Origin: Patescibacteria group bacterium UBA6816
GTDB lineage: Bacteria > Patescibacteriota > Patescibacteriia > UBA2591 > UBA6264
Reading direction: 5' to 3'
Assembly (NCBI GenBank): GCA_002452615.1
Contig: DKES01000031.1
Span: forward strand, 1 to 10,850
DNA: 10,850 nt
Shown: one piece after another, positions 1 through 5,220 of the stretch
Position numbering within the stretch: position 1 is the stretch's first letter
Layout: the number at the start of each line of letters is the position of its first letter
Notes under the pieces: model-generated
The model's input: the letters and a program-made list of their open reading frames with translations, nothing else
Database searches by the model: none
Told to the model about the DNA's origin: nothing
Program-made: the position numbers and the translations under genes

Positions 1-24
1 GGATTGGGAACTTGGGGATTGGGG
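1..24 (+). repeat. End of a G-rich minisatellite array (array 1, cut by window edge)
   Basis: G-rich repeat units run off the left edge of the window. The block CTTGGGGATTGGG at 11-23 is identical to units of the larger array at 2724-2798, in the same orientation. The following unit starts as CTTG at 25-28 but continues as ACA, giving a perfect -35 hexamer for rpmA. Its extent to the left is unknown. Confidence 0.75.
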
Positions 25-25
25 C

Positions 26-53
26 TTGACAGGTTTTTAAAATTTATTAAAAT
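26..53 (+). promoter_or_regulatory. Predicted sigma70-type promoter of rpmA
   Basis: TTGACA (26-31), a 16-bp spacer and TAAAAT (48-53) form a near-consensus promoter. Counting about 7 bases past the -10 box puts the transcription start at 59-61, on the A of the rpmA ATG at position 60. The mRNA would then be leaderless. The -35 lies in the last, diverged unit of the G-rich array. Confidence 0.7.
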
Positions 54-59
54 TAATTT

Positions 60-332
60 ATGGCACACAAAAAAGCAGGAGGTTCAACTTCGTTGGGCCG
101 GGACTCAAAATCTAAAAGACTAGGCGTTAAAGCTTCCAGCGGACAAAATGTTTGGCCCGGAGTTATTATTATTAGACAAAGAGGAACTAAGTTCCACCCT
201 GGAAAAGGAGTTCAACGGGGAAAAGATGATACTCTTTATGCAACCACTAAAGGGAAAGTTCATTTTTTGCAAAAAAAAGCAAAAAAATTTGATGGTAAAT
301 TAGTAAAAAGAAAATTTGTTAGCGTAGAATAA
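60..332 (+). CDS. rpmA: 50S ribosomal protein bL27
   Basis: This is ribosomal protein bL27 of the large subunit, whose flexible N-terminus reaches towards the peptidyl-transferase centre. The 90-aa product has the usual family length. It begins MAHKKAGGSTSLGRDS, the family signature, followed by RLGVK and the QRGTKFHPGKGV segment at about residues 40-51. There is no cleavable N-terminal extension of the kind seen in Firmicutes, because the AHKK end follows the start directly. The gene usually follows rplU (bL21); here only 59 bases are visible upstream and they hold a repeat and a promoter, so it is probably transcribed alone. It converges on ctpA. No Shine-Dalgarno sequence precedes the ATG. 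Identification is secure. Confidence 0.98.
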   Translation: MAHKKAGGSTSLGRDSKSKRLGVKASSGQNVWPGVIIIRQRGTKFHPGKGVQRGKDDTLYATTKGKVHFLQKKAKKFDGKLVKRKFVSVE

Positions 333-355
333 TTATTTAAATTAAAATTATTTAC

Positions 356-378
356 AAAAGCCCAAAGAGCTTTTTTTT
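356..378. terminator. Probable bidirectional terminator between rpmA and ctpA
   Basis: A short hairpin pairs AAAAGC (356-361) with GCTTTT (369-374) around a 7-base loop and runs into eight T residues (371-378). It lies 23 bases after the rpmA stop and just beyond the convergent ctpA stop. On the minus strand the same stem is followed by TTTTG, so it may also end the ruvB-ctpA transcript. The stem is short, hence moderate confidence. Confidence 0.6.
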
Positions 379-387
379 ATTTTAAAA

Positions 388-1593
388 TTATTCTTCTAAA
401 AATTTCTCCGCTAAAATAGACTGGGCGCGCTCTAGTTGAGGGTCTTGCTCGTTAATAAAATCTTCCTCTGTTAATTCTACTTTAATATCAGGAACAATTC
501 CCTCTTCGCTAATAAAACGGCCTAAAGGTGTGTACCAATTAGCCACGGTTAATTTTAAGGCAGAACCATCAAAAAGACTTTCTAATTCTTGAACTGAACC
601 CTTGCCAAAAGTTTGTTCGCCTAAAATCACGGCGTGGTCATAATCTTGTAAAGCTCCGGCAAGAATTTCTGAAGCTGAAGCTGAACCCTGATTAACTAAA
701 ACAATGGTGGGCAAATGACTTAATTCTCCTTTTCCTGAAGCATGATATTCTGTTTCTTTTCCAGAAGAATCTTTAGAAAAAACCGCGACTTCATCCGCAA
801 TCCAATAACCAGCTATTTTAACCGCGGTGTCTAAATATCCTCCAGGATTATTCCTTAAATCAACAATTAATCCTTGGGGGTCGGCCCGGACAATCACTTG
901 GGCAATGTCTTTAAATTCAGACCAGGTCTCTTCATTAAAATGAGTGATTGATAAATAAGCAATTTGATTTTCTTTTAATTCCCAAGAAACAGTTTTAATA
1001 TTAATAACGTCTCTAATAATACTCACTTCTTCTGTGGCATTCTCCCCGGGATGCCAAATAGTTAAAACTACTGGAGTTCCTTTAGGGCCACGAATCAAAT
1101 GAACGGCTTCATCTAAATTCATGGTACTAGTATCTTTTCCATTAATGGCAAAAATTTTATCTCCGGCGCGCAAACCAGCTCGAAAAGCCGGGGTATGAGG
1201 CAAAGGAGCAACCACAGTTAACCTTCCGTCTTTTATTCCTATTTCCATACCCACTCCTTCAAAACTCCCAGACATACTTTCTAAAAATTCTTTAGCCATT
1301 TCCGGTTCTAAAAATGTTGAATAAGGGTCATCTAATCCCATAACTAATCCTTTTAAAGCACCGTAAAAAAGGTCTTTGTCTTCTACGGGCTGATTAACAT
1401 AATTTTTTTTAATGGTGGCCCAAACATGCCAAAACATATCCTGGTCAAAATCAGGAGAAGAAGATTTAAACATTGACAAGGTTGTTGATTGAAAAGCATA
1501 TCTTTGTCCTAAGGAAAATCCTAAAGAAAAAATAAAAATCAGGACCAGAATAGAAATTGCAATATTTTTCTTAGAAGAAAAATTTTTTAACAT
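388..1593 (-). CDS. ctpA: S41-family carboxyl-terminal processing peptidase (CtpA/Prc type)
   Basis: This is a membrane-anchored serine protease of family S41 that trims or degrades extracytoplasmic proteins from their C-termini. Residues 10-29 form one hydrophobic segment, a signal anchor, after a lysine-rich start. A PDZ domain covers about residues 105-190 (GVGMEIG, PAFRAGLRAGDKI). The peptidase core holds the Ser-Lys dyad with its helper Gln: S306 in GSASASEI, K331 in TFGKGSVQ and Q335. The 25-residue Ser-Lys spacing equals that of E. coli Prc (S452/K477). At 401 aa it matches short CtpA/CtpB proteins rather than long Prc. Its ATG lies inside the last codons of ruvB (ATGTTAA overlap), so the two are very likely cotranscribed and translationally coupled. 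The partnership with ruvB looks positional rather than functional. Confidence 0.95.
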   Translation of the reverse strand: MLKNFSSKKNIAISILVLIFIFSLGFSLGQRYAFQSTTLSMFKSSSPDFDQDMFWHVWATIKKNYVNQPVEDKDLFYGALKGLVMGLDDPYSTFLEPEMAKEFLESMSGSFEGVGMEIGIKDGRLTVVAPLPHTPAFRAGLRAGDKIFAINGKDTSTMNLDEAVHLIRGPKGTPVVLTIWHPGENATEEVSIIRDVINIKTVSWELKENQIAYLSITHFNEETWSEFKDIAQVIVRADPQGLIVDLRNNPGGYLDTAVKIAGYWIADEVAVFSKDSSGKETEYHASGKGELSHLPTIVLVNQGSASASEILAGALQDYDHAVILGEQTFGKGSVQELESLFDGSALKLTVANWYTPLGRFISEEGIVPDIKVELTEEDFINEQDPQLERAQSILAEKFLEE

Positions 1594-2600
1594 AATTTAT
1601 TTTTAAAATTTAAATGTTGATAAGATAATTCTGTGGCGACTCTTCCTCGAGAAGTTCGATTTAAAAAACCTAATTGAATTAAATATGGTTCATAAATTTC
1701 CTCTAAAGAAGCAATATCTTCTCCGGTAGCCACGGCTAAAGTTTTAATTCCCACTGGTCCGCCATTAAACTTACTAATTAAAACTTCTAAAATTTTTCGG
1801 TCTATTTGATTTAATCCTGATTGGTCAATTTCTAACATTTCCAAGGCTTGTCTGGCTGCTTCTTGGTCTATTTCTTTCTTCCCCTTTACTTGAGCATAAT
1901 CCCGCACTCTTTTTAAGAGTCGGTTTGCTACCCGCGGAGTAAAACGTGAACTTTGAGCAATCTCCTGTGCCGCCGAAGAACTTATTCTCATTCCTAAAAT
2001 TTTAGCGGACCGAATAATAATTTGTTTTATTTCTTCCACTTCATAAAAATTCAATTGATAAACTGCTCCAAAACGATCTCTTAAAGGAGGCGAAACTAAA
2101 CTTGGACGAGTGGTGGCTCCAATTAAAGTAAAACGAGGTAAATTCAATCTAAGAATTTTAGCGCTCGGCCCTTGCCCCACTACTAAATCAATAGCATATT
2201 CTTCCATGGCCGGATACAAAACCTCTTCAATGGCTCGGTTAAGTCGATGAATTTCATCAATAAATAAAATACTTTTATCCTCTAAAGAAGTTAAAATGGC
2301 AGCTAAATCTCCTACCTTTTCCAAAGCGGGTCCAGAAGTAATTTTAATATCCACTCCCCTTTCTTGAGCAATAATATATGACAGCGTGGTTTTACCCAAG
2401 CCATGACTCCCGTGAAATAAAGCATGGTCTAAAGATTCTTTTCTTTGTTGAGCCGCAGCAATAAAAACTCTTAAATTGTCTTTTAATCTTTCTTGACCAA
2501 TAAAATCAGATAAAGTTTTGGGTCTAAGGGTTAAATCCATTCTTTTATCTTCGGGAAATTCTTCTTGGGAAATAATTTCTTGTTTTTTGAAATCCGCCAT
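1587..2600 (-). CDS. ruvB: Holliday junction branch migration ATPase RuvB
   Basis: RuvB is the AAA+ hexameric motor that, with RuvA, drives branch migration of Holliday junctions. With the start at 2600 the product is 337 aa, the usual family length. An in-frame ATG at 2681 would add 27 residues unlike RuvB and lies upstream of the predicted promoter, so it is rejected. In this numbering Walker A is GSHGLGKTT (about 64-72), Walker B is ILFIDEIHR (about 111-119), sensor 1 is TLIGATTRP (about 158-166) and the arginine-finger region is LRDRFG (about 173-178). The C-terminal winged helix carries GGPVGIKTLA and RTSRGRVAT. Walker A normally reads GPPGLGKT; the Ser-His replacement keeps the GxxxxGKT pattern. 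ruvA and ruvC are not in the window. Its stop overlaps the ctpA start by 7 bases. Confidence 0.96.
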   Translation of the reverse strand: MADFKKQEIISQEEFPEDKRMDLTLRPKTLSDFIGQERLKDNLRVFIAAAQQRKESLDHALFHGSHGLGKTTLSYIIAQERGVDIKITSGPALEKVGDLAAILTSLEDKSILFIDEIHRLNRAIEEVLYPAMEEYAIDLVVGQGPSAKILRLNLPRFTLIGATTRPSLVSPPLRDRFGAVYQLNFYEVEEIKQIIIRSAKILGMRISSSAAQEIAQSSRFTPRVANRLLKRVRDYAQVKGKKEIDQEAARQALEMLEIDQSGLNQIDRKILEVLISKFNGGPVGIKTLAVATGEDIASLEEIYEPYLIQLGFLNRTSRGRVATELSYQHLNFKNKLC

Positions 2601-2634
2601 AAAAATTCTTTTAATAATAAATACTGTTTCTGAT

Positions 2635-2662
2635 ATTTTAACATAATGAGGTTTTCTCGCAA
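2635..2662 (-). promoter_or_regulatory. Predicted promoter of the ruvB-ctpA operon
   Basis: Read on the minus strand, TTGCGA (2662-2657), a 16-bp spacer and TAAAAT (2640-2635) form a promoter. A TGT just upstream of the -10 box fits an extended -10. The predicted start near 2628 leaves a leader of about 28 bases before the ATG at 2600. Its -35 lies only 12 bases from that of the divergent rightward promoter. Confidence 0.55.
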
Positions 2663-2674
2663 GAATAAAAATCT

Positions 2675-2702
2675 TTGACAATCTGGTCTAAAGTGCTAAA
2701 AT
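2675..2702 (+). promoter_or_regulatory. Predicted strong promoter of the tRNA-Ile/tRNA-Ala transcript
   Basis: TTGACA (2675-2680), a 16-bp spacer and TAAAAT (2697-2702), preceded by TGC as an extended -10, point rightwards. The predicted start near 2709 is just ahead of the G-rich array, so the array would be transcribed as a G-rich RNA leader upstream of tRNA-Ile. Confidence 0.65.
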
Positions 2703-2715
2703 GTTAAATTAGAAA

Positions 2716-2804
2716 CTCGGGTACTTGGGGATTGGGTGCTTGGGGATTGGGTACTTGGGGATTGGGTACTTGGGTACTTGGGTGCTTGGGGATTAGGGAT
2801 TAGG
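2716..2804 (+). repeat. G-rich tandem minisatellite (array 2), potential G-quadruplex region
   Basis: Three consecutive 15-bp units CTTGGGGATTGGGT(A/G) occupy 2724-2768. They are flanked by 8-bp half units CTCGGGTA (2716-2723), CTTGGGTA (2769-2776) and CTTGGGTG (2777-2784), and by a diverging tail CTTGGGGATTAGGG plus ATTAGG (2785-2804). The plus strand carries eleven runs of three or four G separated by 3-5 bases, which meets the usual G-quadruplex criterion several times over. The array lies in the predicted 5' leader of the tRNA-Ile transcript. A related array is at the left edge of the window. Confidence 0.92.
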
Positions 2805-2812
2805 AATATAAT
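2786..2812 (+). promoter_or_regulatory. Possible second promoter using the last repeat unit as -35
   Basis: A perfect TATAAT stands at 2807-2812, 15 bases after TTGGGG (2786-2791) of the last repeat unit. The predicted start near 2819 would be 32 bases before tRNA-Ile. The -35 match is poor and the spacer short, so this is tentative. Confidence 0.35.
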
Positions 2813-2850
2813 AAATACATAAAAGCAATATCAGACAAATATTTTAAAAT

Positions 2851-2922
2851 GCGCACGTAGTTCATTGGTAGAACAATTGTCTTATAAACAATAGGTAGAT
2901 GGTTCGATTCCATCCGTGCGCA
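2851..2922 (+). tRNA. tRNA-Ile with anticodon UAU
   Basis: A complete cloverleaf is visible. The acceptor GCGCACG (2851-2857) pairs with CGTGCGC (2915-2921). The D-stem is GTTC/GAAC, the anticodon stem ATTGT/ACAAT and the T-stem GATGG/CCATC with loop TTCGATT. The anticodon loop CTTATAA puts TAT at 2883-2885, which reads the codon AUA. The discriminator is A2922 and CCA is not encoded. Most bacteria read AUA with a CAU tRNA modified to lysidine by TilS; an unmodified UAU tRNA-Ile is uncommon. AUA is common here, for example at I122, I188, I214, I246 and I258 of nusA. Confidence 0.9.
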
Positions 2923-2946
2923 CTTAAGATTATAAAATATTTTAAG

Positions 2947-3192
2947 ATGTTTCACATTGTAATCGGTCTTTTAATTGTCGGGGCCGGATTTATGACCACT
3001 TGGAAAAGTGAGTGGCTTTTAAGAAATTTTGGCCGGGTCAGTTGGGCCGAAGAACATTTATCTTACGAAGGAGGAACTAGATTTTTTTATAAAATTCTAG
3101 GAATTATTATTATTTTCTTAGGCCTTTTTGTAATTACTGGAATCTGGAGTGATATTTTAAATGGTTTTTTTAATTTATTAGGAGGGAATTAA
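2947..3192 (+). CDS. Small two-helix membrane protein of unknown function
   Basis: I cannot assign a function. The 81-aa product has a hydrophobic segment at about residues 3-18 and another at about 48-66. Between them is a charged stretch with NFGRVSWAEEHL and EGGTRFFYK, which reads like a conserved motif. The fold is probably a helical hairpin with a short loop in the membrane. I have the impression of similar small proteins in Parcubacteria genomes but cannot verify it. An earlier in-frame ATG at 2899 lies inside tRNA-Ile, so the ATG at 2947 is chosen. The gene sits 24 bases after tRNA-Ile and 28 bases before tRNA-Ala, so tRNA processing would release its mRNA. No Shine-Dalgarno sequence is present. 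Confidence 0.8.
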   Translation: MFHIVIGLLIVGAGFMTTWKSEWLLRNFGRVSWAEEHLSYEGGTRFFYKILGIIIIFLGLFVITGIWSDILNGFFNLLGGN

Positions 3193-3220
3193 AAACTCTT
3201 TGATAATTTTTAATCAAGGG

Positions 3221-3294
3221 GGCCTATAGTTTAGTGGTAGAACGCTACATTTGCAATGTAGGAGCGGCAGTTCGATTCTGCCTAGGTCCACCAA
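3221..3294 (+). tRNA. tRNA-Ala with anticodon UGC
   Basis: The acceptor GGGCCTA (3221-3227) pairs with TAGGTCC (3284-3290). This includes a G3:U70 wobble, the hallmark of alanine tRNAs. The D-stem is GTTT/GAAC, the anticodon stem CTACA/TGTAG with loop TTTGCAA (TGC at 3253-3255), and the T-stem GGCAG/CTGCC with loop TTCGATT. A73 and CCA are encoded at 3291-3294. No promoter of its own is evident, so it is probably processed from the tRNA-Ile transcript. Confidence 0.95.
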
Positions 3295-3333
3295 AAACTT
3301 TTTTGTTCTAATAAAAATTATAAGTAGAAAAAT

Positions 3334-4038
3334 ATGACTTTAAATCTTCCCTCTTTAGCTCAAAATGTTATTGATTCTTATTTAAAAATGAGAGTTAATA
3401 ATAAAGTAATTGTTTGTCCCTACTTTACTAATATAGAAAATGCCCGAGCCGGTTTAAGGGTTTTTTTAGGTAAAGCCACGGCCAAAGAAATTGTTGATGA
3501 AGTAAAATTTATTGCCCAAAAAAAACAAATAGACTTAAATGAAATTTCAGAACCAGAACTATATAAGCTAATGGCAGACCATAATTTAGGCATTGATTGC
3601 TCTGGTTTAGCGGTTTATATTACCCAAGCTTTGTATAAAGAAAAAAAAGGTATTAATATTTTAAAAAAAATAAAAATTGCTTCTCCTTGGCTTAATCCTT
3701 GGCGCTATCTTGTTTCTAAATTAAGACCCGTGGAAAATATCAGTGTTCGGGTCTTAGCTAAAGATAAAAATAGTTTAAAAGTAAAAAATTTCTCAGAAAT
3801 TCTTCCCGGAGACTTAATTATTCAAGATAATTTAAGACACATCTATATTATTACAGAAATAGAAAAAGAAGTAGACCAAATAAAAAAAATAACTTATATT
3901 CATGCTCCTCGACCAAAAGATAAAGATTATTTTGGCCCGGGAATAAAAGAACAAACTATTTTTTTGGAAAAAAACAACTTAGAAGAATTAGCCGAGAAAA
4001 TGAATCATGAAATTACTATTAAACGTTTAAATTTTTAA
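3334..4038 (+). CDS. NlpC/P60-like cysteine hydrolase domain protein, no signal peptide
   Basis: The 234-aa product carries the pattern of an NlpC/P60-type papain-like domain, the fold used by peptidoglycan endopeptidases and amidases. GIDCSGLAVYI (86-96) supplies the nucleophile C89 in the D-C-S-G motif. LPGDLII (157-163) followed by RHIYIITE (168-175) supplies H169, and H190 in IHAP is a likely third residue. Residues 1-80 do not match anything I recognise. There is no signal peptide or membrane segment, which is odd for a wall hydrolase; the protein may act in the cytoplasm, be exported another way, or hydrolyse another substrate. It lies 6 bases before mraY and is surely cotranscribed with it, which suggests a link to peptidoglycan metabolism. 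Family call is good; substrate is unknown. Confidence 0.7.
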   Translation: MTLNLPSLAQNVIDSYLKMRVNNKVIVCPYFTNIENARAGLRVFLGKATAKEIVDEVKFIAQKKQIDLNEISEPELYKLMADHNLGIDCSGLAVYITQALYKEKKGINILKKIKIASPWLNPWRYLVSKLRPVENISVRVLAKDKNSLKVKNFSEILPGDLIIQDNLRHIYIITEIEKEVDQIKKITYIHAPRPKDKDYFGPGIKEQTIFLEKNNLEELAEKMNHEITIKRLNF

Positions 4039-4044
4039 AAACCG

Positions 4045-5169
4045 ATGAATATTTTTAATTATTTTATCCTCTCTCATTCCCTTTTATTTACTATTGTTTC
4101 TGCGTTAATAGCTTTTATTTTTGCTCCTTTTCTAATATATGTTCTAAAAAAATTAAAAATAAAAAGAAGCTTTGAGCTTGACCCCTCTCGCGGAATTAGT
4201 CAACGCTTAAAAAAAGAAGGAACTCCTATTATGGGAGGACTTTTAATGGTTCTAGTTATTTTATTCCTGACTGTCTTTTTTAACTGGGATAAAAGATTTA
4301 CTTTTGTTCCTATTGGAGTAATGTGTTTATCTGCTTTTTTAGGCGTTTGGGATGACCTTTCTAATATTTTTGGTAAAAAAAGAACTGTTTCTTCTTTAAA
4401 AGAAAACTTAGCAATAATTAAAACTCATCCTTGTAAGTTATACCGCGGTGTTTTAATTCTTACTCTTCCTTGGATAATTTTTAAAAATGCTTTTCATATT
4501 TTTAGTCCCCAGCCCACTAAAGGAGTTTTGCCTCATGAAAAAATTATTCTTCAGTTCACTGCCGGGGCCATTACAGCCTGGTGGATTGTTTTTAAATTAG
4601 GAGAAGAATGGCTTCATGTTTGGATTCCTTTTAACGGAGAAATTTATTTAGGTTATTGGATGATTCCCATTATTATTTTTACGGTGATTTTATTTGCTAA
4701 TGCCGTGAATATTTCTGATGGCTTAGATGGTTTGTCTGGAGGGGTGCTGGTGTCTGCTTTTGTTGGTTTGGCTATTCTTAGTTATTTCCAAGGCAGTCTT
4801 CCTTTTTCCATTCTTAACGCCACGGTAATTGGTTCTTTAATTGCTTATACTTATTTTAATGTTAAGCCGGCTCGTTTTCAAATGGGAGACGCTGGCTCTT
4901 TATCAATGGGAGCTTTGTTTGCGGTAATGATGATTGCCCAAAACCGTCTTTTCTTAATTCCCTTTTTTGGCTTTATTTTCTTAGTAGAAATATTTTCCGT
5001 AATTATCCAAACTTTTTGGCGTTATGGTTTAGGCCGCAGATTTTTTAAAATGGCTCCCTTACACCATCATTTAGAATTAAAAGGTTGGGCCGAAGAAAAG
5101 ATTGTGGCTCGCTTTTGGATTATTAATATCTTTATGGTTATTCTTGGTCTTTGGCTGGCAATTCATTAA
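4045..5169 (+). CDS. mraY: Phospho-N-acetylmuramoyl-pentapeptide-transferase MraY
   Basis: MraY is the integral membrane enzyme that transfers phospho-MurNAc-pentapeptide from UDP to undecaprenyl phosphate, forming lipid I. Visible family motifs are TPIMGGLLM (60-68), DD (103-104), NAVNISDGLDGLSGG (219-233, with D225 and D228), MGDAGSLSMGALFA (280-293) and the MAPLHHHLELKGW loop (336-348). About ten hydrophobic helices are present. The 374-aa length is slightly above the usual 320-360. About 40 extra residues lie between the DD motif and the DGLDGL motif compared with E. coli (roughly 111-165). The gene stands alone, away from any mur/fts division cluster, after the NlpC/P60-like gene. The DxDD-type surroundings and HHH loop favour MraY over WecA-like paralogues. 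Confidence 0.96.
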   Translation: MNIFNYFILSHSLLFTIVSALIAFIFAPFLIYVLKKLKIKRSFELDPSRGISQRLKKEGTPIMGGLLMVLVILFLTVFFNWDKRFTFVPIGVMCLSAFLGVWDDLSNIFGKKRTVSSLKENLAIIKTHPCKLYRGVLILTLPWIIFKNAFHIFSPQPTKGVLPHEKIILQFTAGAITAWWIVFKLGEEWLHVWIPFNGEIYLGYWMIPIIIFTVILFANAVNISDGLDGLSGGVLVSAFVGLAILSYFQGSLPFSILNATVIGSLIAYTYFNVKPARFQMGDAGSLSMGALFAVMMIAQNRLFLIPFFGFIFLVEIFSVIIQTFWRYGLGRRFFKMAPLHHHLELKGWAEEKIVARFWIINIFMVILGLWLAIH

Positions 5170-5179
5170 GTCATTGCCA
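5156..5179 (+). other. Inverted repeat across the mraY stop codon
   Basis: TGGCAAT (5156-5162) pairs with ATTGCCA (5173-5179) around a 10-base loop containing the mraY TAA. It is followed by ATTTTAT, a poor T-run, so it is at best a weak terminator. Its right arm also contains the -35 of the next promoter. Confidence 0.35.
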
Positions 5180-5202
5180 ATTTTATAAAAATATTTTAAA
5201 AT
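5174..5202 (+). promoter_or_regulatory. Predicted promoter of the methyltransferase gene
   Basis: TTGCCA (5174-5179), a 17-bp spacer and TAAAAT (5197-5202) predict a start near 5209, about 12 bases before the ATG at 5221. The very short leader leaves no room for a conventional ribosome binding site. Confidence 0.5.
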
Positions 5203-5220
5203 TAGATTAAATAATCATTT

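Noticed and set aside
2601..2681. N-terminal extension of RuvB from an ATG at 2681
   Set aside because: The added 27 residues are not part of RuvB, and the predicted promoter lies inside this stretch.
2716..2804. G-rich array as a CRISPR
   Set aside because: Units are 8 and 15 bp with no unique spacers, and no cas genes are present.
2845..2850. TAAAAT as a -10 box for tRNA-Ile
   Set aside because: It abuts the first base of the tRNA, so transcription would start inside the acceptor stem.
2899..2946. Upstream ATG for the 81-aa membrane protein
   Set aside because: The extra 16 codons run through the T-arm and acceptor stem of tRNA-Ile, so the ATG at 2947 is used.
3201..3220. Separate promoter for tRNA-Ala (TTGATA/GATAAT-like bases)
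   Set aside because: No -35/-10 pair fits with acceptable spacing before 3221.
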